34,016 nt of DNA from Planctomycetaceae bacterium (GTDB taxonomy: Bacteria > Planctomycetota > Planctomycetia > Planctomycetales > Planctomycetaceae), in the NCBI GenBank assembly GCA_900299185.1, contig OMIV01000369.1, positions 1-34,016 on the forward strand, given 5' to 3'. Below, piece after piece: positions 8,393 through 17,033 of this stretch (its first letter is position 1; each line of letters opens with the position of its first letter). The position numbers and the translations under genes are program-made. The notes under the pieces were generated by a model that was given only the letters and a program-made list of their open reading frames with translations, ran no database searches and was not told the origin of the DNA.

Positions 8393-8917
8393 TTATTGCT
8401 CTTTCTTTGTTTCGATCGTGATCGAGATCAGCGAGCCGGTGTCTTCTTTGGCGATGGATGTCGAGAGCACGCGATTCTCTTTCTGCCCGGTGAGGAGGCT
8501 ACCGTCTGGGGTTTCAACAGCGGCTTCGACGGTCCACTCATTGGTCTTGAGTTGTTCCTTGTAGAACGAAGTCACCTTGCCGACGGCATCTGGAGACTTC
8601 AGCACTAACGTGACCGTGTTCTGCACGGTGGCTGTCGTTGTTACTGCAGCACCGGCATAGACGGGTACGTCTTTTGGAAAGTTGCTGGGTACCTTGAGTC
8701 CTTCATCGCCATTCGCAACTTGAACTGTTGAGCCATCGGCTCCAGTGATGGTGAGTTGAGACTCATTGCCTTGAGTTCTCACGGTGGTCGTTTTGCCGTC
8801 TGGAGTTGTGACGGTCGTCGTTGAGCCGTCTGCTGATGTGGTGACTTTGGTCGACGGTCCGCAGCCGACGCTTAGCGCTCCGATAAGGGCGAGCAGACAA
8901 GAATGGAATCGCTTCAT
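8393..8917 (-). CDS. Threonine-rich lipoprotein of unknown function
   Basis: The 174-residue protein has a signal peptide ending LSVGC, with the likely lipidated Cys at residue 19. It is followed by a low-complexity, Thr-rich region of three or so 'DG-(S/K)-TTTV' units (ADGSTTTVTTPDGKTTTV...GADGSTVQV split by short linkers). The C-terminal half (from about residue 78) is a compact domain, PSNFPKDVPVYAGA..., with two strands and a helix ending in ISITIETKKEQ. This is a planctomycete-type periplasmic lipoprotein with no recognised catalytic motif. GGAGG nine bases upstream on the minus strand supports the start. Confidence 0.8.
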   Translation of the reverse strand: MKRFHSCLLALIGALSVGCGPSTKVTTSADGSTTTVTTPDGKTTTVRTQGNESQLTITGADGSTVQVANGDEGLKVPSNFPKDVPVYAGAAVTTTATVQNTVTLVLKSPDAVGKVTSFYKEQLKTNEWTVEAAVETPDGSLLTGQKENRVLSTSIAKEDTGSLISITIETKKEQ

Positions 8918-9539
8918 TTGAGGTGCCTCCGAGCATCAAGGGTTTTGCAAGCTGGTCAGTCTATACTTCATGGCGAGCGGGGCTCGTTGGCATCGTGGTT
9001 CATCTTCAGCGTGGCGAGAAGCAGAATCTTCGAAATGCAGCTCTCCGCGATCTCCGATGGAACTTGAGAATGATCAGCAGACGAGGGGTAGGAGCCTGTC
9101 TGAAAAGTAGTATCGGCATCTTGCCTGTCCGTCTCGGCACTCCGGTTTGCAACAATTCTGACAGGCTGGAAGCCTATCCCACGGCGTGCTCGGACAGACT
9201 CATCGCCAACGGCTCTGTGCATGTGCGGCTGGCACGTCGACAATTCGTTGTCGATGTCGCGTTGCGGCTTGACACGTTGATTTTGAAGTTGCGCTTTTAA
9301 GTCGCGAAGCGACAGCCGCAAGTAGCTGCGGGCGTCAGCCCGCAGAATGGTCTTCAATTAACGCGACGACCGGCCCCTCGCTGTATTGGCAACCAATGAG
9401 TTTGACTCAATAACGCCAGTGTGAACTCTTCAGAATCAAAGTCGGGAACGAGTGCGCTTCGATTTGGCGCGGTGGCTTGTCATTCTCCCGCTCGCTTTGA
9501 TTTTTGGCATTCATGTCCTTCACCAACGAGGTCTCGATA
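8918..9539. other. Long intergenic region with two repeat-like segments
   Basis: No gene is supported in these ~620 bp between divergent genes. An inverted repeat AGCCTGTC/GACAGGCT (9093-9100 and 9160-9167) encloses GGCATCTTGCCTGTCC and is followed by GGAAGCCTATCCCACGG. On the minus strand this reads G-I-G-F-Q-P-V-R, a pattern I associate with a very common planctomycete intergenic repeat. A second element is the hairpin at 9326-9345. Promoters for both flanking genes must lie here. Confidence 0.5.
9326..9345. repeat. Perfect 8-bp hairpin CTGCGGGC/GCCCGCAG
   Basis: The arms CTGCGGGC and GCCCGCAG flank the 4-base loop GTCA. This is the core of a short intergenic palindrome that recurs in planctomycete genomes. 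Only this copy is seen in the window. No T-tract follows, so it is not called a terminator. Confidence 0.6.
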
Positions 9540-12500
9540 ATGCGGCAGTTCGGCTTTTGGCACTCTCGGTTAGATGCGGCGCTCACTTTCGCTCTTGCGC
9601 TGCTGGTCACTCCCGTTTGGTCTGACGATCCGAAGCAAGGCTTCGATCCCGGTCCGGATACCGAGAAGGCGCCGATCAAGTTCTTGACGCCCGAAGAGTC
9701 GCTCAAAGCACTCAAGCTGCCGGACGGATTCACGGCGACGATGTTCGCTCACGAGCCCGACGTGCGCAATCCGATCGGCATTGCGACCGACGAACGAGGC
9801 CGGCTGTGGGTTGCTGAAAACTACACCTATTCCGAGTCGAGCCTCGGTTGGAACGACAAGCTCAAAGATCGCGTCATCGTGCTCGAAGACAGTGACGGCG
9901 ATGGCAAGGCCGATAAGCGAAAAGTCTTCTGGGAGAACGGGCGACGTCTCACGAGCGTGGAGATTGGTTATGGCGGTGTGTGGGTGCTCGATGCGCCGAA
10001 GTTGCTCTTCATTCCCGACAAGAACCGCGACGACGTGCCCGATGGCGAGCCCGTCGTGATGCTCGATGGCTGGAACGATTCTTCCATCCGACACAACATC
10101 GTCAACGGCTTGCGATGGGGGCCGGATGGTTGGCTGTATGGTCGGCATGGAATTCTGGCGACCAGTTATGTCGGTCGTCCCGGAGCGACAGCGGACCAGC
10201 GGACTCCGATGAATGTCGGCATCTGGCGGTTTCATCCGACGCGGCATGTCTTCGAGGTCGTGTGCAACGGCACGACGAATCCGTGGGGCATGGACTGGGA
10301 CGAGAACGGCGAGCTGTTCTTCATCAACACGGTGATCGGCCACTTGTGGCACGCGATCCCCGGCGCGTACTTCCGTCGCATGTATGGCGAGCATCTCAAC
10401 CCCAACGTCTATCAGTCGATCGAACAAACCGCCGACCATTTTCACTGGGACACCGCCGAGAACTGGAGTGACATCCGCAAGCTCGGAGTCACGCCCACAA
10501 CGGATAAAGCCGGCGGCGGGCATGCGCACTCGGGCATGGCGATTATCAAGAGCAAGCATTGGCCGAAGGAGTTTCAAGGTTCCGTGCTGACGGTGAATCT
10601 GCACGGTCATCGCATCAACCGCGACACCATCGTGCGTGAAGGAGCGACCTTCGTTGGTAAGCACGCTCCCGACTTTGCTTCCACGAGCGACCCGTACTTC
10701 CGGGGTGTTGAGTTACTCGAAGGCATGAACGGCGAATTGTTTATCGCTGATTGGTCGGACGTCGGTGAGTGTCACGAGAACGACGGCGTGCATCGGTCGT
10801 CCGGACGCATTTTTTGTATTCGTCCTAACGGGGCCACTACGGTGTCGGCGCGACTCAAGGACGGCCCTAGACATTCTTTTGATTACCTCAGCACGATTGC
10901 GATTGGTGGCTTGGTCCCTGCCGGAGGCAGTCCTAGTTCCTGGCGCGAGCAACAGCACGCTCGCCAACTGCTGGCGGAGCGATTGATCGACAATCCCGCA
11001 GAGAAGAACGCGATCCACTGGGAATTGCAGAATAAGGCGTTGCGATCTGGCAAAGACATTCGAGAGTTTTGGAAACAGGCCACTGTCGGAATGCTCGATG
11101 CGAACACGCTGATGCTGGCGTTTAAGCAGGAAGACGAAGTCCTCCGATCGCGACTTATCCAGTTGGCTACCGACGGCGCGGTTCCCGAAGAGACCCTCAT
11201 CAAGGAATTCACAGGTCGAATTGGTAACAGCCCGCTTGTGCAAACCTACCTCGCGTCCGCACTGAAAAAAATGCCGCATGAGAAGCGTTGGCCGATTGCG
11301 AAAGCACTCGCAGCACACGGCGAGCTCGCGGATGATCGCGTCTTTCCATTGATGTTGTGGTACGGCATCGAGGCCGCTGTTCCCGCTCAGCCCGATGAGG
11401 CCATCAAGGTCGCGAGCGAGACGAAGATCCCGCTCATTCGCGAGTTCATCGCGCGGCGCTTGGCGAGCAACATCGAACGCGCTCCCGAGCCAGTGGCTTC
11501 GCTCGTTGGATTGCTCGGCGCGAAGGAGACTAGTGACGCCGTGAAGCTCGAAGTGCTCAAGGGCATGTCGGTCGGTTTGAAGGGCTGGCGCAAGGCTCCG
11601 GCTCCCAAGAATTGGACGGCGGTCTCGGCGACGTTGGCGAAGAACTCGAATGCCGAAATTCAAACGCTGACTCGCGAACTGTCCGTCGTGTTTGGCGATG
11701 GCCGAGCCCTCGATGAACTCCGCAAGATCGCAGAGGACAACAACGCTCAGACCGACGAACGTCGTGCAGCCGTGCGGGCACTCATCGTGGCTCGTGCCCC
11801 GAATTTGGTGCCTCTCTTGCAAAACTTAACTGGCAATCGAGAGCTCGTGGTTGATGCCGTGCGCGGGCTCGCGGCCTTCGATAACTCGGAGACAGCGGGG
11901 CTGTTGGTGGCTCGCTACAAGAGCTTGTCGTTCCCCGGCAAACAGGAAGTGATTAGCACCTTGGTTTCTCGCCCCGGCTTTGCTCGCGTACTGCTCGCTG
12001 CCGTGAAGGAAGAAAAAATACCTCGTGGCGACGTCTCGGCATTCCAACTTCGGCAATTGCAAAACCTCGGCGACGAGTCTCTCAAAACCGACGTCGCCAA
12101 GCAGTGGCCAGAACTCGAACAGCAATCGAAAGAGAAGACCGCGTTGATCGCCGCGCTGCGCGGCAAGCTGACTCCCGAGACGCTGTCGAAAGGCAATGCA
12201 TCTCAAGGCCGATTGCTGTTCTCGAAGAGCTGCGCCAACTGCCACACGCTGTTCGGCGAAGGCAAGAAGATCGCCCCCGATCTGACCGGTGCTCAGCGTG
12301 TGAATTTGAATTACCTCTTAGAGAACATCATCGACCCCAGCGCGACGGTGTCAGAAAACTTCCGCATGACAGTCTTCACCCTCGAAGACGGTCGAGTGCT
12401 CAACGGAGTCATCGTCGAACGAAGCGAGAAAACGCTGACGGTCCAAACCGCGACCGACCGCGTAACGCTCCAAAAAGTCGAGATTGAAGAGCAGCGCGAC

Positions 12501-12608
12501 TCGAAGCTGTCGATGATGCCCGAGAACCTCTTGGGCCTCCTGAGCGAAGATCAAATCCGCGACCTAATCGCCTACCTGCAAAGCCAGAGTCAGGTGCCTC
12601 TGCCGTGA
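9540..12608 (+). CDS. PVC-type membrane-bound dehydrogenase with HEAT repeats and haem-binding domain
   Basis: The 1022-residue protein begins with a signal peptide (MRQFGFWHSRLDAALTFALA, cleavage near WSDD). An N-terminal beta-propeller of the TIGR02604 type spans about 55-420 (LPDGFTATMFAHEPDVRNP, RGRLWVAENYTY, ELFFINTVIGHLWH, HGHRINRD). A long helical HEAT-like region follows at about 440-860. The C-terminal TIGR02603 domain (about 885-1018) carries one haem c motif, CANCH at residues 898-902. The family is thought to be a periplasmic or membrane-associated sugar or alcohol dehydrogenase that passes electrons to cytochrome c; its substrate is generally unproven. The frame is open for 12 more codons upstream, but the ATG at 9540 is preferred because it precedes the signal peptide directly and follows CGAGG. 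Confidence 0.93.
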   Translation: MRQFGFWHSRLDAALTFALALLVTPVWSDDPKQGFDPGPDTEKAPIKFLTPEESLKALKLPDGFTATMFAHEPDVRNPIGIATDERGRLWVAENYTYSESSLGWNDKLKDRVIVLEDSDGDGKADKRKVFWENGRRLTSVEIGYGGVWVLDAPKLLFIPDKNRDDVPDGEPVVMLDGWNDSSIRHNIVNGLRWGPDGWLYGRHGILATSYVGRPGATADQRTPMNVGIWRFHPTRHVFEVVCNGTTNPWGMDWDENGELFFINTVIGHLWHAIPGAYFRRMYGEHLNPNVYQSIEQTADHFHWDTAENWSDIRKLGVTPTTDKAGGGHAHSGMAIIKSKHWPKEFQGSVLTVNLHGHRINRDTIVREGATFVGKHAPDFASTSDPYFRGVELLEGMNGELFIADWSDVGECHENDGVHRSSGRIFCIRPNGATTVSARLKDGPRHSFDYLSTIAIGGLVPAGGSPSSWREQQHARQLLAERLIDNPAEKNAIHWELQNKALRSGKDIREFWKQATVGMLDANTLMLAFKQEDEVLRSRLIQLATDGAVPEETLIKEFTGRIGNSPLVQTYLASALKKMPHEKRWPIAKALAAHGELADDRVFPLMLWYGIEAAVPAQPDEAIKVASETKIPLIREFIARRLASNIERAPEPVASLVGLLGAKETSDAVKLEVLKGMSVGLKGWRKAPAPKNWTAVSATLAKNSNAEIQTLTRELSVVFGDGRALDELRKIAEDNNAQTDERRAAVRALIVARAPNLVPLLQNLTGNRELVVDAVRGLAAFDNSETAGLLVARYKSLSFPGKQEVISTLVSRPGFARVLLAAVKEEKIPRGDVSAFQLRQLQNLGDESLKTDVAKQWPELEQQSKEKTALIAALRGKLTPETLSKGNASQGRLLFSKSCANCHTLFGEGKKIAPDLTGAQRVNLNYLLENIIDPSATVSENFRMTVFTLEDGRVLNGVIVERSEKTLTVQTATDRVTLQKVEIEEQRDSKLSMMPENLLGLLSEDQIRDLIAYLQSQSQVPLP

Positions 12609-12638
12609 GCCGCGACGCAGTCAGAGGGCCACACGCGC

Positions 12639-12669
12639 ACTCGTTCCTAGGCTCCGCGTGGGAACGAGT
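12639..12669. repeat. Inverted repeat of the 'CGTTCCCACGC' type
   Basis: The arms ACTCGTTCC (12639-12647) and GGAACGAGT (12661-12669) pair perfectly around TAGGCTCCGCGTG. The sequence matches a widespread bacterial intergenic palindrome of the form TCGTTCC...GCTCCGCGTGGGAACGA. It lies 30 bp after the dehydrogenase stop and could also work as a weak terminator, although no T-run follows. Confidence 0.65.
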
Positions 12670-12699
12670 AGAGATGCTGTCTGTCTTAATGGGAGCAAC

Positions 12700-13581
12700 A
12701 TGATATTAGCGTTGTCTTCTACCTTGGATGTTTGTTCGCGCCGCGCGGTGCTACGTGGCGGGGCATTGGCGGTGGCTGCGGGACTCGTTCCGTTGTCGGG
12801 ATTGTGGGCTGCGGAGGAGGACCGCGAACTGAGCTTTGTTGTGAAGGATGAGTTCGGCACGGCGCTGGTGGAGAACATCAAGACGCTATTGAAGTCAGTG
12901 GCTCATGAGATTTGGAAACATTGCCCGCAGACCAAGTTCTTGGGCCAGGGGTTTTCGATCTATCGCAACAAGCAGTTCCCGATCACGCATTTCAAACGCG
13001 AGAATGATCGCATCGTGATTGGGCTCAATACCGAGAACACGTTTTGGGCTCAGTACTCGTACCAGTTCGCTCATGAGTTTTGTCATGCACTGATCGATCA
13101 CACGCGCGATGAGCAGAAGAAATGGCATCACACGTCTCATGCCAATCATTGGCTGGATGAATGCCTCAGTGAGACCGCGTCGTTGTTTGCGTTACGAGCC
13201 ATGAGTGAGACTTGGAAGACAACGCCGCCGTATGCGAATTGGAAGAGCTTTGCTCCCAAGTTGGCTGAGTATGTCGAGGGGCGGCGCAAGGAACCTCAGC
13301 ATCAATTGCCAGAAGGAAAAAGCTTTAAGGATTGGTTCCGCGAAGAACTGTCGGGACTGCGTGACAAGCCGACGCAGCGCGAGAAGAACACGATTATCGC
13401 GTTCCAGTTTTTGCCGCTGTTTGAAGCGGAGCCATCCGGTTGGGAGTCCATCACGGCCATCAAGTTGGCCGATCGAGATGACAAGAAGCCGCTCGAAGCG
13501 CATCTCGCCGAATGGCATGCCAATGCTAGAACGGAGCATCAACCGTTCGTGGCGAAGCTGCAGCAATTGCTGCTGCCATGA
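12700..13581 (+). CDS. Tat-exported putative zinc metallopeptidase (HEFCH motif)
   Basis: The 293-residue protein has a twin-arginine signal (CSRRAVLRGGALAVAAGLVP) cleaved near GLWAA|EE. The mature domain contains H125-E126-F-C-H129 (FAHEFCHALIDH), with an acidic helix WLDECLSETASL about 25 residues later that can supply the third ligand (E154 or E158). This is the zincin (gluzincin-like) layout. The start at 12700 is chosen because GGGAG is five bases upstream. An in-frame ATG at 12658 would put 14 hydrophilic residues before the signal. No known peptidase family is recognised beyond the motif, and it may be a non-peptidase zincin. It follows the haem dehydrogenase by 91 bp on the same strand. 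Confidence 0.78.
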   Translation: MILALSSTLDVCSRRAVLRGGALAVAAGLVPLSGLWAAEEDRELSFVVKDEFGTALVENIKTLLKSVAHEIWKHCPQTKFLGQGFSIYRNKQFPITHFKRENDRIVIGLNTENTFWAQYSYQFAHEFCHALIDHTRDEQKKWHHTSHANHWLDECLSETASLFALRAMSETWKTTPPYANWKSFAPKLAEYVEGRRKEPQHQLPEGKSFKDWFREELSGLRDKPTQREKNTIIAFQFLPLFEAEPSGWESITAIKLADRDDKKPLEAHLAEWHANARTEHQPFVAKLQQLLLP

Positions 13582-13643
13582 TGGTTCAGTGGTAGATCGA
13601 CAAGTAAGCCGCTCGTTTCTGGGTAACTCAAGTTGGTCTGCTT

Positions 13644-13711
13644 CTCAGCGCTCTCCGCTTCTCTACGTGGTGAAGATAATTCCTTACCGCAGGGAAGCAG
13701 AGGACGCTGAG
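13644..13711. repeat. Imperfect palindromic repeat between convergent genes
   Basis: The left arm CTCAGCGCTCTCCGCTTCTC (from 13644) is matched by the right arm ending GGGAAGCAGAGGACGCTGAG (to 13711), with a few mismatches and an A/T-rich centre GAAGATAATTCCTT. It lies between the metallopeptidase and rluA stop codons, so it may help end transcription from both sides. It resembles another planctomycete intergenic repeat family. No other copy was found in the window. Confidence 0.6.
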
Positions 13712-13768
13712 ATTCTTACGACGGGCACACCGAGAGCTGTCGCTGTGGTTCTTATTACAACGGCGGTT

Positions 13769-14824
13769 TCAGCGATTGTCGCGCAGGGCGATAAGCGCCT
13801 CTTGCATGTCCGGCGATAGTGGGGCTTCGAAGCCCATCGCGAGGCCCGAAATGGGATGCGCGATGCTCAGCGAGGCAGCGTGCAAGGCGTGGCGACGAAG
13901 AGGCAGCGCCGGATCGAAGAATGGTGACTCGGCGGGTTCTTCGAGTTCGTTTTCGTCGTCGACTTGGCCTCGGGCGGGCGGCAACTCTGGGAGATGCTCG
14001 GGGGTGAAAAGTGGTGTGCCGTCTTTGATCTCGCCGAATGGTCCGTAGAACTCGTCAGCGAGTAGCGGATGGCCAATCTCCGAGAAGTGAATGCGGATTT
14101 GGTGATGTCGTCCGGTAAGTGGTAGTGCTTCGACGAATGTGTAATCGGCGAAGCGTTCGAGAACTCGATACGACGTCGTGGCCGGACGCGGATCTCGCGC
14201 GCAAGGCTTGGAACACATCAAGCTCGAATAGATGTTGGGAATGAGGCCGATAGGCATGTCGATGCGCCCGGTGTCGTCGGCGACTCGTCCATGCACGATC
14301 GCGCGATAGCTCTTGCAAACTCGCTTGTGCTCGAACTGAGCGGTCATCACGCGATGAGAGATGTGGTCTTTGGGCACGACCATCACGCCGCTGGTTTGTC
14401 GATCAATGCGATGCACAATGCCGGGACGTAGCAAGCCGGGCTGCTTCGTCTGTTGGTCTAAGTGGTATTGAATCGCATTCATCAGCGTCTGCGTCTGAAA
14501 GCGGCCGCCGGGATGAGCCATCTGCCCCGGCGGTTTATTGACCACCAGCAGCCAGGCGTCTTCAAAGAGAATCTCTAGCGGAATGGGATCAGCATCAGCA
14601 CAGCGATCCGGCGGGCTAATGAGCCGCACTCGAACGCAATCATTGGTCTTCACTCGTGTGTTACAGTCGGCCTGACAGTCGTTGACCCACACGCAGTCAG
14701 CTCGCAACAGCCGGTGGATTTGAAATTCGGTGTAGCTACGCAGGTGTCGTTCCAGGAACGAGTCGACGCGTTTGCCTCGAAAAAAGTGCTCGACGAAGAA
14801 CTCCAAAATCGGCGGGCCGGACAT
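13769..14824 (-). CDS. RluA-family pseudouridine synthase
   Basis: The 351-residue enzyme should isomerise uridine to pseudouridine in rRNA or tRNA. An S4 RNA-binding domain spans about 18-66 (RVDSFLERHL...FQIHRLLRADCVWVN). The catalytic domain starts near 83 with the family motifs VVNKPPGQMAHPG and HRIDRQTSGVMV, in which D141 is the catalytic aspartate. LTGRHHQIRIHFSEIGHPL further on is the conserved substrate-binding motif. An acidic insert (DDENELEEPAESP) lies in the C-terminal part. It is downstream of ppa on the same strand, separated by 155 bp containing a strong hairpin. Which RluA/C/D specificity applies cannot be told. Confidence 0.93.
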   Translation of the reverse strand: MSGPPILEFFVEHFFRGKRVDSFLERHLRSYTEFQIHRLLRADCVWVNDCQADCNTRVKTNDCVRVRLISPPDRCADADPIPLEILFEDAWLLVVNKPPGQMAHPGGRFQTQTLMNAIQYHLDQQTKQPGLLRPGIVHRIDRQTSGVMVVPKDHISHRVMTAQFEHKRVCKSYRAIVHGRVADDTGRIDMPIGLIPNIYSSLMCSKPCARDPRPATTSYRVLERFADYTFVEALPLTGRHHQIRIHFSEIGHPLLADEFYGPFGEIKDGTPLFTPEHLPELPPARGQVDDENELEEPAESPFFDPALPLRRHALHAASLSIAHPISGLAMGFEAPLSPDMQEALIALRDNR

Positions 14825-14906
14825 GTGCGAAGAGTTCTCCGGAGCAATCGCTGCGAGTCATTGAAGAAGGGAACGTCGAGCTGACCAGAAGGGGCGACGC
14901 TTGGTC

Positions 14907-14934
14907 GTGTGCTCGGTCAGATGTCCGAGCACAC
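14907..14934 (-). terminator. Perfect 10-bp hairpin after ppa
   Basis: GTGTGCTCGG and CCGAGCACAC pair perfectly around an 8-base loop TCAGATGT. It lies about 46 bases downstream of the ppa stop and 83 bases upstream of the rluA start, both on the minus strand. No U-tract follows, so it may be an atypical terminator, a processing site or a regulatory palindrome. Confidence 0.5.
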
Positions 14935-14979
14935 TGGCGAGGTTTCGCTGTCGGCGTGAGACGCGTCTGAGTTTTCCCG

Positions 14980-15531
14980 TTACTTCTTGGTCGGAGCAAA
15001 GCCCTTGCGGCGAGCCATGTCGTAGCGACGCAACGAATCTTCGATTACGGGCAGCGCTGCGGATGCCGGTAAGAAGTTTTCCACAACCACTGACTTGCCT
15101 TCCAGCGTTTTATAGTCCTGGAAGAAACGCTGCAGCATATTAAGCCGGTGTGCTGGCAGCTCAGATGCGTCTTGGAAGCTGTTGTATTCGGGGTCATGCA
15201 CAGCCACAGCCAAGATCTTATGGTCTGGCTTGCCACCATCGATCATCGACATCAGTCCGATCGCACGAGCGGCCACAATTGTTCGAGGTTGGACCGGTTC
15301 CTGGCAGAGCACGAGTACGTCTAGCGGGTCGTCGTCTTCTGCCAGCGTCTGTGGAATGAACCCGTAATTCGCTGGGTAATAAACCGCTGAGTAGAGGATG
15401 CGATCGAGCTTTAGGAGTCCGGTCTCTTTATCCAGCTCGTACTTCACGCTGGACCCCATCGGGATTTCTATGATGGAAATGAACTCTGACGGCAGACCGC
15501 TGCCGGGGGCGACATCATGCCAAGGATTCAT
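14980..15531 (-). CDS. ppa: Inorganic pyrophosphatase (family I)
   Basis: The 183-residue cytoplasmic enzyme hydrolyses pyrophosphate to two phosphates and so drives biosynthetic reactions. Conserved family I elements are visible: IEIPMGSSVKYELDKE, the R and Y of LDRILYSAVYYPANYGFIP, the metal-binding EDDDPLDVLV and DGGKPDHK (the D-x4-D-x-K pattern). The length fits the family. AAGGA about 10 bases upstream of the ATG supports the start. It is transcribed ahead of rluA. Confidence 0.96.
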   Translation of the reverse strand: MNPWHDVAPGSGLPSEFISIIEIPMGSSVKYELDKETGLLKLDRILYSAVYYPANYGFIPQTLAEDDDPLDVLVLCQEPVQPRTIVAARAIGLMSMIDGGKPDHKILAVAVHDPEYNSFQDASELPAHRLNMLQRFFQDYKTLEGKSVVVENFLPASAALPVIEDSLRRYDMARRKGFAPTKK

Positions 15532-15724
15532 GCTCTACAGTCCTTTTGAAACGCTGAGGTTTGTGTGAGGGGCGGCGTTGTAACGGCTGATTGCGCGAGC
15601 TGGGAAGGCTGCTCCGTTGTGTGATGCAGCCGTCATTGGGCAGCGCGAAGCTTGGACGTCTGATGTCGTCTGCACGCCGTGATTCAGCTCGGATTGGTGA
15701 TATCGCAATCAGAGCGACGCGTCC

Positions 15725-16954
15725 TTAGGCATTCTTCATCAGTCGCAGTCTGAGCAGATTGATGGCGGCCTTGGTCGCTCGAGGTCGAGCGATGCTGACG
15801 TCACTCAGAATGCGATGTTCGACGACTTCGACATCGTTCGCCGTCGCCAAGGCGATAAAGCACACCGAAATATCACCCTCATTTTTGATTGCGCTGAAAT
15901 GAGTCACGGCCAGACCGAAGTCGGAACCATGCTGGGTGCGAATCCAGTTCGCCATGCGCGCGGCGGTTTCAGAGCTAATCGAGTTCTGCGAGTCGGCAGT
16001 TTGGACGTCTGGTGGGAGCATGCTGCTGGCGGCAATGACTGCTCCAGCTTTGAAGTTCGATCGACCGGCGGCTGCTACGGCGAGAGTCTGCGCAAGCAAG
16101 CCACTTGTTCCACCTTCGAGTGTCGCAACGGTTACATGTTGCTGCTCCATGAGCTTCAGCGTGGCCGCTTCGAGTGTTTCGTCATCTTCACCGAAGACTA
16201 ACTCTCCGAGTCGATCGTGAATGAATTGTCGGTCGGCGGCGATCATGCGTTCGCATTCTTCGGCAGAGTTGCTGCTGGCTGCGATGCGTAGTGTGATCGT
16301 GGCCGATGACGCTGTGATGCCGACCTCGGGATTGCGGTTGCGAGCGGTCAGGTCTCCGAGCAATTCTTCGACTGCGGACTCACCTTTGCCAAAGGTGTGA
16401 ATGCAGACTCGCTGAATGATCTTGTTACCGCGCGGCAGCCGCGATGCGACCTGTTCGCGATACATCTTCTTCATTTCGCTGGGCACACCGGGCATCGCTG
16501 CCAGTAAGCAAGCGGAGCGACTAGGTCGCGGGATCTCCATCCAAATGCCAGGGGCTGTGCCGATGGGATTGAAAATCGGCTCGCTGCCGCGCGGGAACAT
16601 GGCCTGAATGCGATTTCGCTCGGGAAACTCGCGAGCCCGTTTGGCGAAGAGGTCGCGGATGTAAGCCAACGATGGCTCGTCCAACACGAGGTCAACACCG
16701 ACTAGCTCGGCAATCAGTTCGCGCGTGAGGTCATCCAACGTGGGGCCAAGTCCTCCGGTCACGAGCACCAGATCGGAGCGGTTCACCGCCATGCGAAATG
16801 CTTCGAGCATCGCGGCTTTGTCGTCAGCCATCGTGGTGTGAAAGCGAACTGGAATGCCCAGTTGGGAGAGTACGATGCTGAGCCACTGGCTGTTGGTGTC
16901 GAGCTTCTCGCCACTCGTGAGTTCGGTGCCGATCGAGATGATCTCGGCGTGCAT
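15725..16954 (-). CDS. cinA: CinA-like protein with degenerate C-terminal amidase site
   Basis: The 409-residue protein has an N-terminal MoaB/MogA-like domain (COG1058) at 1-170, starting MHAEIISIGTELTSGEKLDT and including LVTGGLGPTLDDLTRE and MPGVPSEM. A middle segment follows, then a C-terminal domain related to PncC, the NMN amidohydrolase (about 260-409). The usual active-site motif AESCTGG is replaced by LEGGTSG (279-285), so the catalytic Ser is Gly281, and the conserved Tyr of GGVVTYS is Ala309 in GAVIAAS. The amidase is therefore probably inactive. The frame is open for 42 codons upstream, but the ATG at 16954 matches the family start and follows AGGA. It lies 79 bp after the DUF1080 gene. 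Confidence 0.9.
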   Translation of the reverse strand: MHAEIISIGTELTSGEKLDTNSQWLSIVLSQLGIPVRFHTTMADDKAAMLEAFRMAVNRSDLVLVTGGLGPTLDDLTRELIAELVGVDLVLDEPSLAYIRDLFAKRAREFPERNRIQAMFPRGSEPIFNPIGTAPGIWMEIPRPSRSACLLAAMPGVPSEMKKMYREQVASRLPRGNKIIQRVCIHTFGKGESAVEELLGDLTARNRNPEVGITASSATITLRIAASSNSAEECERMIAADRQFIHDRLGELVFGEDDETLEAATLKLMEQQHVTVATLEGGTSGLLAQTLAVAAAGRSNFKAGAVIAASSMLPPDVQTADSQNSISSETAARMANWIRTQHGSDFGLAVTHFSAIKNEGDISVCFIALATANDVEVVEHRILSDVSIARPRATKAAINLLRLRLMKNA

Positions 16955-17033
16955 TGCGAGGTTCCTAGAGTGAGATGAGTTCCATGAAGAATTCGATGTG
17001 ATTTCGAGTCCGAGCCAACTGTGCTCGCTTGGA

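Noticed and set aside
9570-10664. 364-codon minus-strand frame inside the haem dehydrogenase
   Set aside because: It is fully opposite a well-supported gene and its composition is typical of antisense translation.
10713-11822. 369-codon minus-strand frame inside the HEAT region
   Set aside because: Same reason: antisense to the dehydrogenase and without any domain.
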